64,000 nt of DNA, from assembly GCF_014201735.1 (NCBI RefSeq), contig NZ_JACHFE010000002.1, positions 372,001 through 436,000 on the forward strand, given 5' to 3'. Source of the stretch: Marinobacter oulmenensis (GTDB lineage Bacteria > Pseudomonadota > Gammaproteobacteria > Pseudomonadales > Oleiphilaceae). Shown piece after piece: positions 45,238 to 53,149 of this stretch; within the stretch, counting starts at the first letter, position 1, and the number at the start of each line of letters is the position of its first letter. Under the pieces are notes generated by a model. It searched no databases, was not told the DNA's origin, and saw only the letters and a program-made list of their open reading frames with translations. A program made the position numbers and the translations under genes.

Positions 45238-46158
45238 GTGCAACCGGACATCTCCGTACAGCATCTGAACAAGATCTACGAGGACGGCTTCCAGGCCCTG
45301 AAAGATGTCAGCCTTGAGATCCATAACGGCGAGATTTTCGCCCTGCTCGGCCCCAACGGCGCGGGCAAAACCACCCTGATCTCCATCATTTGCGGCATCG
45401 TCAATCCCGGTAACGGCGAAGTGAAAGCCGCCGGTTACGACATCGTGCGCCAGTACCGCCAGGCCCGCGAAGCCATCGGCCTGGTGCCCCAGGAACTGAA
45501 CACCGATTCCTTCGAAACCGTGTGGGACGCGGTGTCATTCAGCCGGGGTCTGTTCGGCAAGGCACCCAAGCCCAGCCACATTGAAAAGGTGCTCAAGGAC
45601 CTGTCGCTCTGGGACAAGCGGGACAACCGCATCATGTCCCTGTCCGGCGGCATGAAACGCCGGGTGATGATTGCCAAGGCCCTGTCCCACGAGCCGCGCA
45701 TCCTGTTCCTGGACGAACCCACCGCCGGTGTGGACGTGGAACTGCGCCGCGACATGTGGGAAATGGTCCGCAAACTGCGGGAGAACGGCACCACCATCAT
45801 CCTGACCACCCACTACATCGAGGAGGCCGAGGAAATGGCCGACCGCATCGGGGTGATCCGGCAGGGTGAAATCATTCTGGTGGAAGACAAGAACAGCCTG
45901 ATGTCCAAACTCGGCCGCAAGGAACTGCGCCTGCAACTGATGCACAAACTGGACAAAATCCCGGGCGAACTCACCCTGGAGCCGGTGGAGCTGTCAGACG
46001 ATGGCTACGAGCTGGTCTACACCTTCGATTCGCAACAGCAACAGGCCGGCGTGGCCGGGCTGCTAAGAACCCTGGGCGACCTGGGGATCGAATACCGGGA
46101 CCTGCAAACCCGCGAGAGTTCGCTGGAAGAAATCTTTGTCGGACTGGTACACGAGTAG
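45238..46158 (+). CDS. ABC-2 type transporter ATP-binding protein
   Basis: The 306-residue ATPase starts at GTG 45238. It has Walker [17 protein letters not shown], signature [17 protein letters not shown], Walker [16 protein letters not shown] and switch His in [18 protein letters not shown]. The C-terminal ~80 residues after the ATPase core resemble the DrrA/YadG group tail ([21 protein letters not shown]). The permease gene follows 24 bp later. Cargo unknown; the family exports drugs, polysaccharides or lipids. Confidence 0.92.
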   Translation: MQPDISVQHLNKIYEDGFQALKDVSLEIHNGEIFALLGPNGAGKTTLISIICGIVNPGNGEVKAAGYDIVRQYRQAREAIGLVPQELNTDSFETVWDAVSFSRGLFGKAPKPSHIEKVLKDLSLWDKRDNRIMSLSGGMKRRVMIAKALSHEPRILFLDEPTAGVDVELRRDMWEMVRKLRENGTTIILTTHYIEEAEEMADRIGVIRQGEIILVEDKNSLMSKLGRKELRLQLMHKLDKIPGELTLEPVELSDDGYELVYTFDSQQQQAGVAGLLRTLGDLGIEYRDLQTRESSLEEIFVGLVHE

Positions 46159-46182
46159 CCAAGGGCACGAGCGGAGAAAGCA

Positions 46183-46944
46183 ATGAACCTTTACGGTGTA
46201 AAATCAATCTACAAGTTCGAGATGGCGCGCATGCGGCGCACCGTCATGCAGAGCGTGCTGGCGCCGGTGATCTCCACCTCCCTGTACTTCGTGGTGTTCG
46301 GCTCGGCCATCGGCTCACGCATGGGCGACATCGACAATGTCAGCTACGGTGCCTACATCATTCCCGGCCTGGTCATGCTCTCACTGCTGATGCAGAGCAT
46401 TTCCAACGCCTCCTTCGGCATCTACATGCCCAAGTTCTCCGGCACCATCTATGAGGTGCTGTCTGCGCCGGTCTCCTACGTGGAAATCGTACTGGGCTAC
46501 GTGGGGGCGGCCGCCACCAAATCCACCATACTGGGGCTGATCATACTGGCCACCGCCCGCATGTTCGTGGACTACTCGGTGCTGCACCCGTTCTGGATGG
46601 TGTCGTTCCTGATACTCACCTCCATTACCTTCAGCCTGTTCGGGTTCATCATCGGCATCTGGGCGGACGGCTTCGAGAAACTGCAGATTGTGCCGATGAT
46701 GATCGTCACCCCGCTGGTGTTCCTCGGCGGCACCTTCTATTCCATCGACATGCTGCCCGAAGCCTGGCAGACCATCAGCCTGTTCAACCCCGTGGTCTAT
46801 CTGATCAGCGGTTTCCGCTGGGCTTTCTATGGCGTGTCTGATGTGCACGTGGCCATCAGCGTGGGCATGACCCTGGTGTTCCTGGCCCTCTGCATGACCA
46901 CCATCTGGTGGATTTTCAAAACCGGCTATCGGCTGCGCTCATGA
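46183..46944 (+). CDS. ABC-2 type transporter permease
   Basis: The 253-residue permease has six membrane segments. Conserved ABC-2 features include [20 protein letters not shown] near residue 60 and [16 protein letters not shown] near residue 180, followed by [17 protein letters not shown]. The pair resembles YadG-YadH. It has AGAAAGCA upstream and its stop overlaps the start of the DUF192 gene by 4 bp, so all three genes form one transcript. Confidence 0.9.
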   Translation: MNLYGVKSIYKFEMARMRRTVMQSVLAPVISTSLYFVVFGSAIGSRMGDIDNVSYGAYIIPGLVMLSLLMQSISNASFGIYMPKFSGTIYEVLSAPVSYVEIVLGYVGAAATKSTILGLIILATARMFVDYSVLHPFWMVSFLILTSITFSLFGFIIGIWADGFEKLQIVPMMIVTPLVFLGGTFYSIDMLPEAWQTISLFNPVVYLISGFRWAFYGVSDVHVAISVGMTLVFLALCMTTIWWIFKTGYRLRS

Positions 46945-47441
46945 AACGACTCTTGTTATTGATTGGCGGTTTACTGTTCCTGTCTGGCTGCGACATGGTG
47001 GGCGCAGGCCAGCCGGCCCCGGAACCGAAAGCCGCCACCTGCTTTATCGGCAATGACGTGCCCTACCAGGTGCAACTGGAAGTGGCGAACAGCCATCAGG
47101 AACGGAAAAAAGGTCTGATGGGCCGCAAGGAACTGGGCCAGCAGGAAGGCATGCTGTTCACTTTCGACTACGAGCGCGGCCCCCGCAGCGGCTTCTGGAT
47201 GTACAAAACCCTGATCCCGCTGGACATCGCCTACCTGGACCAGCAGGGGCAGATTGTCAGCATTCGCAACATGCACCCCTGCCCGGCCGTCGACGGCACC
47301 AACTGCCCGTCCTACGCGGCGGGCAAAAGCTACTGGTATGCGGTGGAAATGAACGCCGGCTACTTTGCCGACCGCAACATCCACCCGGGCGACCGGCTGG
47401 TGCTGCCGTCCTCGGGCGAAAGCTGCGATAGCGGCAACTAG
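46941..47441 (+). CDS. DUF192 family lipoprotein
   Basis: The 166-residue protein has a lipoprotein signal ([19 protein letters not shown], lipobox LSGC). The DUF192 domain follows: [57 protein letters not shown]192 proteins are small envelope proteins of unknown function. Start ATG 46941 overlaps the permease stop (ATGA). The 3' end overlaps by 4 bp the convergent enoyl-CoA hydratase gene. Confidence 0.88.
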   Translation: MKRLLLLIGGLLFLSGCDMVGAGQPAPEPKAATCFIGNDVPYQVQLEVANSHQERKKGLMGRKELGQQEGMLFTFDYERGPRSGFWMYKTLIPLDIAYLDQQGQIVSIRNMHPCPAVDGTNCPSYAAGKSYWYAVEMNAGYFADRNIHPGDRLVLPSSGESCDSGN

Positions 47442-48229
47442 CGGTCCTGCCAGTCCGGCTCCCGCTTATCGAGGAAGGCGGCAATCCCCTCCTGGGCATC
47501 GCAGGCGGCCATATTGCTGGCCATAATCTCGGCGGTGTATTCGTAGGCCTGTTCCAGGGGCATTTCCAGCTGCCGGTAGAATGCGGTTTTGCCGGTTTTC
47601 ACTGTGTAGGCGGACTTGTCGGCAATGGTCCGCGCCAGGCTGTACACCGTCTCATCCAGGGTTTCGGCATCCACCACCCGGTTGAGCAGCCCGATCTGCT
47701 CGGCCCGTTCGGCGCCGATCATCTCGCCGGTCAGCAACATTTCCATGGCGTGTTTGCGGGAGACATTACGGGACAGCGCCACCATCGGCGTGGAGCAGAA
47801 CAGCCCGATGTTCACGCCGGGCGTGGCAAAGCGCGCGCCGGATTCCGCCACCGCCAGATCGCAACTGGCCACAAGCTGGCAGCCCGCCGCCGTGGCCACA
47901 CCCGCGACACGGGCAATCACCGGCCTGGGCAGGTTCACCACCTGCTGCATCACCTTCGCACACTGGCGGAACAATGCCTGCTGGAACTCGTGACGGTTGA
48001 ACTGCTCGCGCATTTCTCGAAGATCGTGGCCGGCACAGAACACCTTGCCGCTGGCCGCCAGAACCACCACCCGACACTCTTCATCAGCCTCCAGGGCCGT
48101 AAACACCTCCGATAGCCGCTCCAGCATCGCCATCGACAGGCTGTTGCGCTTCTCCGGCTGATTCAGCGTTACCGTGGTAATGCCGTTTTCCGTGTACACA
48201 TGCACAAGGCTGTCGCTCTGAACCGTCAT
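47438..48229 (-). CDS. Enoyl-CoA hydratase/isomerase family protein
   Basis: The 263-residue crotonase-fold protein has the CoA-binding segment VTLNQPEKRNSLSMAM, the oxyanion-hole region GKVFCAGHDLREM and VAGVATAAGCQLVASCDLA for the second one. The classic catalytic Glu of enoyl-CoA hydratase 1 is not evident at the expected place: FATPGVNIGLFCSTPMVALS reads Gly-Leu-Phe-Cys. It is therefore likely an isomerase or other crotonase rather than a canonical hydratase, e.g. of the ECHDC3-like group. ATG 48229. Convergent with the DUF192 gene. Confidence 0.82.
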   Translation of the reverse strand: MTVQSDSLVHVYTENGITTVTLNQPEKRNSLSMAMLERLSEVFTALEADEECRVVVLAASGKVFCAGHDLREMREQFNRHEFQQALFRQCAKVMQQVVNLPRPVIARVAGVATAAGCQLVASCDLAVAESGARFATPGVNIGLFCSTPMVALSRNVSRKHAMEMLLTGEMIGAERAEQIGLLNRVVDAETLDETVYSLARTIADKSAYTVKTGKTAFYRQLEMPLEQAYEYTAEIMASNMAACDAQEGIAAFLDKREPDWQDR

Positions 48230-48383
48230 GGAAATCTCCCAGGCTTATTGTTGTAGACCGAAGTATTGCCAAACCGGGCGGCTGTGTCGAACCGACCTTG
48301 GGCGCAGACACCGGGCAACGGTTGCAATCCCCGTTTACGCCCTCAGGCTTACACAGTAAGCACCGGAAACATAGGAGGAAACC

Positions 48384-48533
48384 ATGTCCCCTTCCAACCT
48401 GCTGCGCATCATCCTGGCCATCGCCGTGATCGGCGGCGGCATCCTCGTCATCATGAACGACGAACCGGCCGCACCCACCGGTGATATCAATGAGATACAG
48501 CCACTGCCGGAGCAGGATGATCCGGATCGGTAA
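48384..48533 (+). CDS. Small single-span membrane protein (49 residues)
   Basis: The ATG at 48384 is preceded by ATAGGAGGAAACC, a near-ideal ribosome binding site with good spacing. The frame runs 49 codons to TAA: a basic N-terminus (MSPSNLLR), one membrane helix (IILAIAVIGGGILVIM), then an acidic tail (NDEPAAPTGDINE, QPLPEQDDPDR). This topology and the strong initiation signal argue for a real gene. No family is recognised. Its neighbours (enoyl-CoA hydratase divergent, quinone reductase downstream) do not tell its role. Confidence 0.65.
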   Translation: MSPSNLLRIILAIAVIGGGILVIMNDEPAAPTGDINEIQPLPEQDDPDR

Positions 48534-48604
48534 GATTGGCCGGACGATGGACTAACAGCGTTCCTCATCGAGTTGCTGAAGCAGCTTCCCCGCTTTCTAT
48601 CGGA

Positions 48605-48624
48605 TAGCATTCGGTAGAATGCTA
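48605..48624. repeat. Perfect 8-bp inverted repeat upstream of the dehydrogenase gene
   Basis: TAGCATTC (48605-48612) and GAATGCTA (48617-48624) are separated by GGTA and lie 32 bp before the GTG start of the dehydrogenase gene. Position and symmetry suit a regulator's operator, for instance of a MarR- or TetR-type repressor; it could also be a mRNA hairpin. No regulator gene is adjacent. Confidence 0.4.
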
Positions 48625-48655
48625 CCGTCTCCCCTCACCCTTGCAGGAGAAAAAT

Positions 48656-49783
48656 GTGTCAGACAACAACGTCGAACTTACGTCCACCATTAGCGAAGAC
48701 AACAAGCTGGAACTGGCTCTGCGGGAGATTGAGATCCCTCAGCCGGGCGAAAACCAGGTGGTCATCCGCGTCGAGGCCGCGCCCATCAACCCGTCTGACC
48801 AGGGCGTGATGTTCAGCGCGGCCGATATGACCACGGCCGAGCAGTCCGGTAGCGCCGATCGCCCGGTTATCAGCGCCGATGTTCCGGCCAAATTCATGGG
48901 TGCTGTTAAAAACCGTGTGGGCAAGGCGATACCCGTGGGTAATGAAGGCGCCGGCACCGTGGTCGCGGCAGGCTCATCCGACGCTGCACAGAGCCTGATG
49001 GGCAAAACCGTGGCGTTTTTTGGCGGCGGTAGCTACCGCAAATACCTCTGTGCCAATGTGCAAAGCTGTCTGGAACTGGAACCGGGTACGACCGCAGAAG
49101 AAGGCGCTTCAAGCTTTGTGAATCCGCTAACGGCATTATCCATGGTGGAAACCATGCGTGCTGAGGGGCACAAGGCAATCGTTCACGCGGCGGCCGCCTC
49201 CAACCTCGGGCAAATGCTCAACCGCATCTGCCTCGCCGACGGCATCGACCTGGTCAATATCGTCCGCAAGCAGGAACAGGAAGACCTGCTGCGGAACCAG
49301 GGCGCCAAATACGTGGTCAACTCCAGCAAAGACAGCTTTATGGCCGACCTGACCCAGGCACTGGTCGACACCGGCGCTACCATCGCTTTCGACCCCATCG
49401 GTGGCGGACGCATGGCCAGTGATATTCTCACCTGCATGGAAGCCGCCGTCTCTCGCGACATCACGGAATACCGCGTGTATGGATCTGACGTCTACAAACA
49501 GGTTTATATCTATGGCGCTCTCGATCGCGGCCCCATCACGCTGAACCGCAACTTTGGTTTTGCCTGGGGTGTGAACGGCTTTCTATTGTTCAATGCGCTG
49601 GGGAAACTGGGTAAGGAAACCAACGTCGCCATGCGCAAACGCGTCGCCGCCGAGATCAAAACCACGTTCGCCAGTCACTACACCCATGAAGTATCCCTGG
49701 CCGGTGCATTACAACTGGATACCATCTCGGCCTACGGAAAAATGGCGACCGGAGAGAAGTACCTGATCAAACCGCAGAGCTAA
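48656..49783 (+). CDS. Medium-chain dehydrogenase/quinone reductase-like (zinc-free type)
   Basis: I choose GTG 48656 with AGGAG upstream; the longer in-frame TTG at 48641 includes the ribosome site itself. The ~375-residue product follows the MDR/quinone oxidoreductase plan: N-terminal IEIPQPGENQVVIRVEAAPI, GNEGAGTVVAAG, and the cofactor domain with HAAAASNLGQMLNRICLADG and VNIVRKQEQEDLLRNQGAKY. No structural-zinc Cys cluster is visible, as in NADPH:quinone reductases. Substrate unknown. It precedes the accessory region. Confidence 0.8.
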   Translation: MSDNNVELTSTISEDNKLELALREIEIPQPGENQVVIRVEAAPINPSDQGVMFSAADMTTAEQSGSADRPVISADVPAKFMGAVKNRVGKAIPVGNEGAGTVVAAGSSDAAQSLMGKTVAFFGGGSYRKYLCANVQSCLELEPGTTAEEGASSFVNPLTALSMVETMRAEGHKAIVHAAAASNLGQMLNRICLADGIDLVNIVRKQEQEDLLRNQGAKYVVNSSKDSFMADLTQALVDTGATIAFDPIGGGRMASDILTCMEAAVSRDITEYRVYGSDVYKQVYIYGALDRGPITLNRNFGFAWGVNGFLLFNALGKLGKETNVAMRKRVAAEIKTTFASHYTHEVSLAGALQLDTISAYGKMATGEKYLIKPQS

Positions 49784-50112
49784 TAGCGGCCCGGCAATGG
49801 CGGATCAACGCTTGCAACCTACCCCGGTAATCAGCGCCGGGGTAGGTTTAGCTGCTTCAAAATCCAGGGGATGAATTCCTTCCCAGAGCAGTCAGTTGCA
49901 TACGCAGTTTCTTGGCATGATCCGGAACGGCAGGGTTGGCGGGAATCGTGTCCGCGCCGGTGGTTTTCCGGCACAAGGAGCAATGGCACTGATAGAGGTT
50001 TGGGAGTTACCCCACAGTCATTTGTTAACGACGACTCTTATCAAACCACCGAACTTCGCTAAAACTTGCTCTGTTATTAATCAAATACGCTTTAATAGCT
50101 TCCAGAAGCTCG
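49784..50112. other. Intergenic stretch without a supported gene
   Basis: The stretch after the dehydrogenase gene holds a 12-bp perfect hairpin near its left end (listed separately). Short open frames from 49871 have no ribosome site, family motif or consistent codon use, and I do not call them. Base composition becomes more mixed here, marking the start of the accessory region. Confidence 0.4.
49816..49848 (+). terminator. Strong hairpin after the dehydrogenase gene
   Basis: AACCTACCCCGG (49816-49827) and CCGGGGTAGGTT (49837-49848) form a perfect 12-bp stem with a 9-base loop, 32 bp after the stop. It lacks a long U-tract, so it is terminator-like but could also be an mRNA-end stabiliser. 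Confidence 0.5.
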
Positions 50113-50610
50113 TTAGAAACCTGGGGGGTTCAACTTTCCAGTTTTATCGAAACCCACCGTACCACCAGAAAAACCTTCGCCGTCAGGTGACAAATTGAGG
50201 CCAATGGAATTAAATCCGGCCTCCATTGGTAAACCCAATGCATTAATTCGCCCTTCTTGCCTCTGGGCAGTAATTATCGGGAAAGGGTCTACCGCCACAC
50301 GCTCACCCGTCTCCACCAACGCACCATTGGGCCCTAAAGCGTTGCCTATCACAGGAACATCCCAACAAAACTCTGTCGGGATTACCTCTGGCACAGCAAT
50401 ATGGAGCAACCCTACGAACGGAAATCCATCCCTCAGCAAACCTGATGCCTGCTTAAAGCCCATTGAATTTACGTTTCTCGATGGCTTTGCAATGGTTGGA
50501 CGCAGAACTTTTACTTCAATAGCTATCGACCGATCAAAATGATATTGGCAATCATTAAATGGAATAAGGAAAAGATCAATATCTCCAGGCTGCCGGGTGA
50601 AAAGAATAGT
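50113..50610 (-). pseudogene. C-terminal fragment of an unknown, possibly nuclease-like, protein
   Basis: The frame is open directly from the antitoxin's TGA to a natural stop at 50113, with no start codon of its own near the left of the fragment. The translation is coherent (TILFTRQPGDIDLFLIPFND, then RSIAIEVKVLRPTIAKP, SMGFKQASGLLRDGFPFVG, LLHIAVPEVIPTEF). The pattern Asp-Ile-Asp plus Glu-Val-Lys around the second strand resembles a PD-(D/E)xK nuclease core, an unverified impression. The opposite strand frame (50195-50542) lacks such features. The 5' part of the gene appears lost at a recombination junction with the toxin-antitoxin cassette. Confidence 0.5.
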
Positions 50611-50614
50611 TCAT
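50576..50614 (-). pseudogene. Truncated start of a RelE/ParE-type toxin gene
   Basis: An ATG overlapping the antitoxin stop (ATGA) starts a frame reading MNYSFHPAAWRY and then a stop. The first nine residues match the usual start of RelE/ParE toxins, which overlap their PF09720-type antitoxin in just this way. The frame then runs into unrelated sequence, so the toxin is lost after about nine codons. Confidence 0.6.
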
Positions 50615-50835
50615 TTGATCAGTGCTCTAGCCTTCCTCATGACAGCCTCACCAGACACAGCCTGATCAGTGCCATTATCCAGCTCTTCGCCTCTACGCCG
50701 AGCCTCGAGCAACCAATCTGACCTGAGCTCTTCTTCTGACGGAGACTCCAGACTCAATACCAGTCGCTGGATCAATTGGGCTCGCTCCTCTTTAGGAAGG
50801 TGGAGCGCCTCGTCTTCAATTTTCTGAAGATTCAC
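50611..50835 (-). CDS. Addiction-module antitoxin (TIGR02574/PF09720 type)
   Basis: I choose GTG 50835 behind GAGAGG, giving 74 residues; an upstream in-frame GTG at 50883 would add 16 residues. The sequence DEALHLPKEERAQLIQRLVL, followed by SLESPSEEELRSDWLLEARRR, is the standard shape of these short, acidic antitoxins, normally paired with a RelE/ParE toxin translated from an overlapping ATG. Here the toxin is cut off, so the antitoxin is an orphan. It appears to be the third gene cassette, since an attC site lies just upstream. Confidence 0.8.
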   Translation of the reverse strand: MNLQKIEDEALHLPKEERAQLIQRLVLSLESPSEEELRSDWLLEARRRGEELDNGTDQAVSGEAVMRKARALIK

Positions 50836-50916
50836 GGCAGAAACCTCTCGCTCGCGCGTTCGGATATCACTCAATTTTGACACGGATGGGTGCCGGGTTC
50901 CACGACTCGGTATTTC

Positions 50917-51020
50917 GCTTTAACGCTTTTGTTCAGCGGTGACCTTTTGCAGCGAAGCGGAGAAAGGGCATTCGGTGGAGGGCCGCAAGGCCCGGAACGA
51001 ACTGCAACTTTTAGTTAGGC
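50917..51020 (-). repeat. Integron attC site (second)
   Basis: Read on the minus strand: R'' GCCTAAC at 51020-51014, L'' GTTGCAG, then L' CTGAAC and R' GCGTTAAAGC near 50917. L'' pairs with L' once one extra-helical G is bulged (GTT-G-CAG versus CTGAAC), a defining feature of attC folding. R'' is complementary to the GTTAGGC that begins the same cassette at 51589-51595. About 104 bp long. Confidence 0.65.
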
Positions 51021-51578
51021 ATCGGCTCCAAACTTGCCCATAAGCTTCGTTGCCGCTTTAAAATTTTCAACTGCAATCAGGCACATGATGGCAATCAAGA
51101 GCAGAGAGCCGGAGAAAGCAACCATAGGCAATTCACCCAAAGCCGAAATGCCCTTGATGTAAACAGGGATGAGCCCCAAAAACGCGGTGACAAAATACCA
51201 AAAGTAATACCATTTCACTCCGTGCTTTTGGGCAAACTTGCTCTTGAACCGACCTTTCCATCTGTAGTGGTTTTCATCTGGCCTGAACTCCACAAATCCC
51301 GCGGCATCAGATCTTTCGTTTATTGATGAGCTTGGGTCTTTGCTGCTCAGAAGTAACTTTATCTCTTCGACCGGGTAAATCTTTCCCGTAAGCGCCAAGA
51401 ATCCCTTTTCAAGGGTGAGCCTGTGTATGCTCTCGTTGTCCAAGTCACTGATGAACTGTTTAGAAAATTCGTACTCATCTCGCCTTTTGCTGGAACGAGA
51501 AACGACCACCTCGATGATGATTTTGTATAAGGCAAATAGGCTGACTAGTATCCCAACTACCTTTACTGCGAGTTCCAT
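51015..51578 (-). CDS. Hypothetical membrane protein, integron cassette gene
   Basis: The 187-residue protein has an N-terminal membrane segment (VKVVGILVSLFALYKIII), a charged middle (KRRDEYEFSKQFISDLDNES), and two further C-terminal membrane segments (WYYFWYFVTAFLGLIPVYI; MVAFSGSLLLIAIMCLIAV). No family is recognised. It is flanked by attC sites, and its stop codon lies inside R'' of the downstream attC, the usual geometry of a cassette gene. The start is 10 bp from the upstream attC core, so it is probably translated from a cassette-start signal. Confidence 0.7.
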   Translation of the reverse strand: MELAVKVVGILVSLFALYKIIIEVVVSRSSKRRDEYEFSKQFISDLDNESIHRLTLEKGFLALTGKIYPVEEIKLLLSSKDPSSSINERSDAAGFVEFRPDENHYRWKGRFKSKFAQKHGVKWYYFWYFVTAFLGLIPVYIKGISALGELPMVAFSGSLLLIAIMCLIAVENFKAATKLMGKFGADA

Positions 51579-51588
51579 ATTTTTCCTT

Positions 51589-51661
51589 GCCTAACGCCCT
51601 GGCTTTGCGGCGTGCCGGAGCGCCAGCGAAGGTGCGTCCCCCAACAGCCACTGGTTATGTG
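51589..51661 (-). repeat. Integron attC site (first)
   Basis: Read on the minus strand: R'' CACATAAC (51661-51654), L'' GGCTGTTG, a CG-rich loop with TTCGCTGGCGCTCCGG, L' CAAAGCC and R' GCGTTAGGC ending at 51589. L'' and L' pair with one extra-helical G (GGCT-G-TTG versus CAAAGCC). R'' is complementary to GTTATGTG, which starts the same cassette at 52104-52111. About 73 bp; a typical complete attC. Confidence 0.85.
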
Positions 51662-51669
51662 ATCTTAGA

Positions 51670-52071
51670 CTACTCTGGCAGGCCCTCGAACTCTGGCACG
51701 TCACCAATCGCCGCGTTCCAAACCGCTCTGCTCGATGTGAAGATGTGCGCAGTTGGCAGCACAGAGACTTCAGTATCCAAACACCCTGCGGGAACAACGA
51801 GCAGGTCTGTAAGTTGGGTGATTGGTAATGCTGATCCACACGATCTACAGAAGCTTTTGTTGTGGCGAGTACCTGGAAGCGTAAAGGAAGTCACGGCATC
51901 TACACCCGCCAGCCAGGTCAGTTTAGCTGACTGCGAAAATAAATTTGCTGCATGAGCAGATCCTGTATCTTTTTGGCAATACTCACAATGGCACAGGTAA
52001 AAACTGTCGAAGTCACCATGGACCTCAAATCTCACTGTGCCACACAGGCAAGAACCAATGTGCTTAGTCAT
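51670..52071 (-). CDS. GFA (DUF636) family zinc protein, integron cassette gene
   Basis: The 133-residue protein has the GFA Cys pattern: GSCLCGTVRFEV, LCHCEYCQKDTGSAHA and KSFCRSCGSALP, which bind two Zn ions. The family is named for glutathione-dependent formaldehyde-activating enzymes, but most members have no proven activity. I choose ATG 52071 behind GGGAG over the upstream in-frame start at 52104. The gene sits between the cassette-start core (52104-52111) and the first attC, i.e. it is the first cassette. Confidence 0.8.
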   Translation of the reverse strand: MTKHIGSCLCGTVRFEVHGDFDSFYLCHCEYCQKDTGSAHAANLFSQSAKLTWLAGVDAVTSFTLPGTRHNKSFCRSCGSALPITQLTDLLVVPAGCLDTEVSVLPTAHIFTSSRAVWNAAIGDVPEFEGLPE

Positions 52072-52103
52072 AGAACTCCCATCCATGGCCTGCGGGTGAC
52101 GCA

Positions 52104-52111
52104 CACATAAC
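52104..52111 (-). repeat. Integron core site at the cassette-array start
   Basis: Minus-strand GTTATGTG is the exact complement of the CACATAAC R'' in the attC of the first cassette. In an integrated cassette this is where the TTATGTG end of the cassette joins the preceding attI or attC. No full attC stem is visible to its right, so it could mark the old attI position. Confidence 0.5.
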
Positions 52112-52278
52112 AGTGATTAGATAGCGCTCTTGATAACTGCAGAAAGTTGACTGCGTCATTATTACAGGATCTGCCCTTCCGGAAACGCCATCTATCGCCA
52201 TATAAAACAAAAGCATAGCCTAGCATTCAGCATCCCGCCACGGAATTATTTGACGTCGTTAATTCGCTCACCCAATAG

Positions 52279-52297
52279 TACTGGATAAAATACAGTA
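52279..52297. promoter_or_regulatory. LexA-box-like palindrome with one-base-short spacer
   Basis: TACTG and CAGTA flank GATAAAATA, giving TACTG-N9-CAGTA. The LexA box of gammaproteobacteria is TACTG-N10-CAGTA, so this is one base short and may bind poorly. Integron integrase promoters commonly have LexA sites, and the position is where an integrase gene would begin, but only an eight-codon frame (MRLTAQV) follows. Confidence 0.3.
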
Positions 52298-52341
52298 TGC
52301 GCCTGACGGCCCAGGTTTAGAGAAGGTTTACAGGAAGGATA

Positions 52342-52429
52342 TGGTGCCCGGAGCCGGAATCGAACCGGCACGGCCAATAAGGCCGAGAGATTTTAAGTCT
52401 CTTGTGTCTACCAATTTCACCATCCGGGC
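52342..52429 (-). tRNA. tRNA-Leu (anticodon UAA)
   Basis: Minus strand starts GCCCGGATGGTGAAATTGG and ends with TCCGGGC and an encoded CCA. Acceptor arms GCCCGGA and TCCGGGC pair. The anticodon arm AGAGACTTAAAATCTCT holds UAA; a long variable arm CGGCCTTATTGGCCG and T-arm GCCGGTTCGATTCCGGC follow, as expected for tRNA-Leu. Its 3' end faces the accessory region on the left, a common integration side for mobile DNA. Confidence 0.95.
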
Positions 52430-52500
52430 ATAGCGGGGATCGTTGGAGGGCGAGATTGTATAAGGCTCTGTGCTCTAACGCAATTGGGGGCCGGCGCCGG

Positions 52501-53136
52501 TTATTCCTCGGGGCTTTCCGGGCAGATCGCCCTGCCCTTGTACAGGTAGCCGGCGATGCGTGGGGCTCTGGGCATGTAGAGGTTTTCCAGTTCCACAATC
52601 TCAAAACCGGCGCTGCGGATCAGGTCGGCTATCTGGCGGTTCAGGTGGCAGCCGCCGGCGATTTTCTTCCAGCCCGGTGTGATGCGGTGCTGCCATTTGC
52701 GGGTGGTGTCGTGGGGTGCTTCGCCGTGTTCGAGGAACAGCAGTTGCCCGCCGGGTTTTAGCACGCGCTTCATCTGCTGCAGCGCCTTGCACCAGTCCGG
52801 TATGGTGCACAGGGTAAAGGTCAGCACCACGGTGTCCACGCTTTCGTCCGGCAGGGGAATCTGCTCGCCCGGCAGACCCAGCCATTCCACGGTCACCGGT
52901 GAGCGCTCCAGGTTGGCGGTGGCTTTGCGCCGCATGCCTTCGGATGGCTCCAGCCCGTACAGGTGCTCCACGGTTCTCGGGTTGTAAAATTCCAGGTTGG
53001 TGCCGGATCCCATACCCACTTCCAGCACCCGGCCGTGAGCCTGCGGTATGAGCTGGCTGCGCAGTTTCATCACCTGGCCCAGGGAGCAGGCTTTATCAAT
53101 TAGATGGGGCAGAATTCTCTCTTCGTAAAACGGCAT
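52501..53136 (-). CDS. SAM-dependent methyltransferase (class I, UbiE-like)
   Basis: The 211-residue class I methyltransferase has the SAM-binding motif GRVLEVGMGSGTNLEFY, GLEPSEGMRRKA (acidic ribose contact), and VDTVVLTFTLCTIPDW followed by RVLKPGGQLLFLEHG. It resembles small methyltransferases related to UbiE or phosphatidylethanolamine methyltransferase PmtA. Substrate unknown. No signal peptide. It is divergent from cydA over 197 bp, which holds an FNR/Anr-like site. Confidence 0.8.
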   Translation of the reverse strand: MPFYEERILPHLIDKACSLGQVMKLRSQLIPQAHGRVLEVGMGSGTNLEFYNPRTVEHLYGLEPSEGMRRKATANLERSPVTVEWLGLPGEQIPLPDESVDTVVLTFTLCTIPDWCKALQQMKRVLKPGGQLLFLEHGEAPHDTTRKWQHRITPGWKKIAGGCHLNRQIADLIRSAGFEIVELENLYMPRAPRIAGYLYKGRAICPESPEE

Positions 53137-53149
53137 CTGAAACCTGTCA

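Noticed and set aside
49871..50198. Short open frames after the dehydrogenase gene
   Set aside because: Two overlapping frames of 60-100 codons without initiation signals or family features; treated as chance.
50195..50542. Plus-strand 115-codon frame in the accessory region
   Set aside because: The minus-strand frame is coherent through the whole interval and extends to the antitoxin stop, with more protein-like composition; the plus-strand frame has no recognisable motif or ribosome site.
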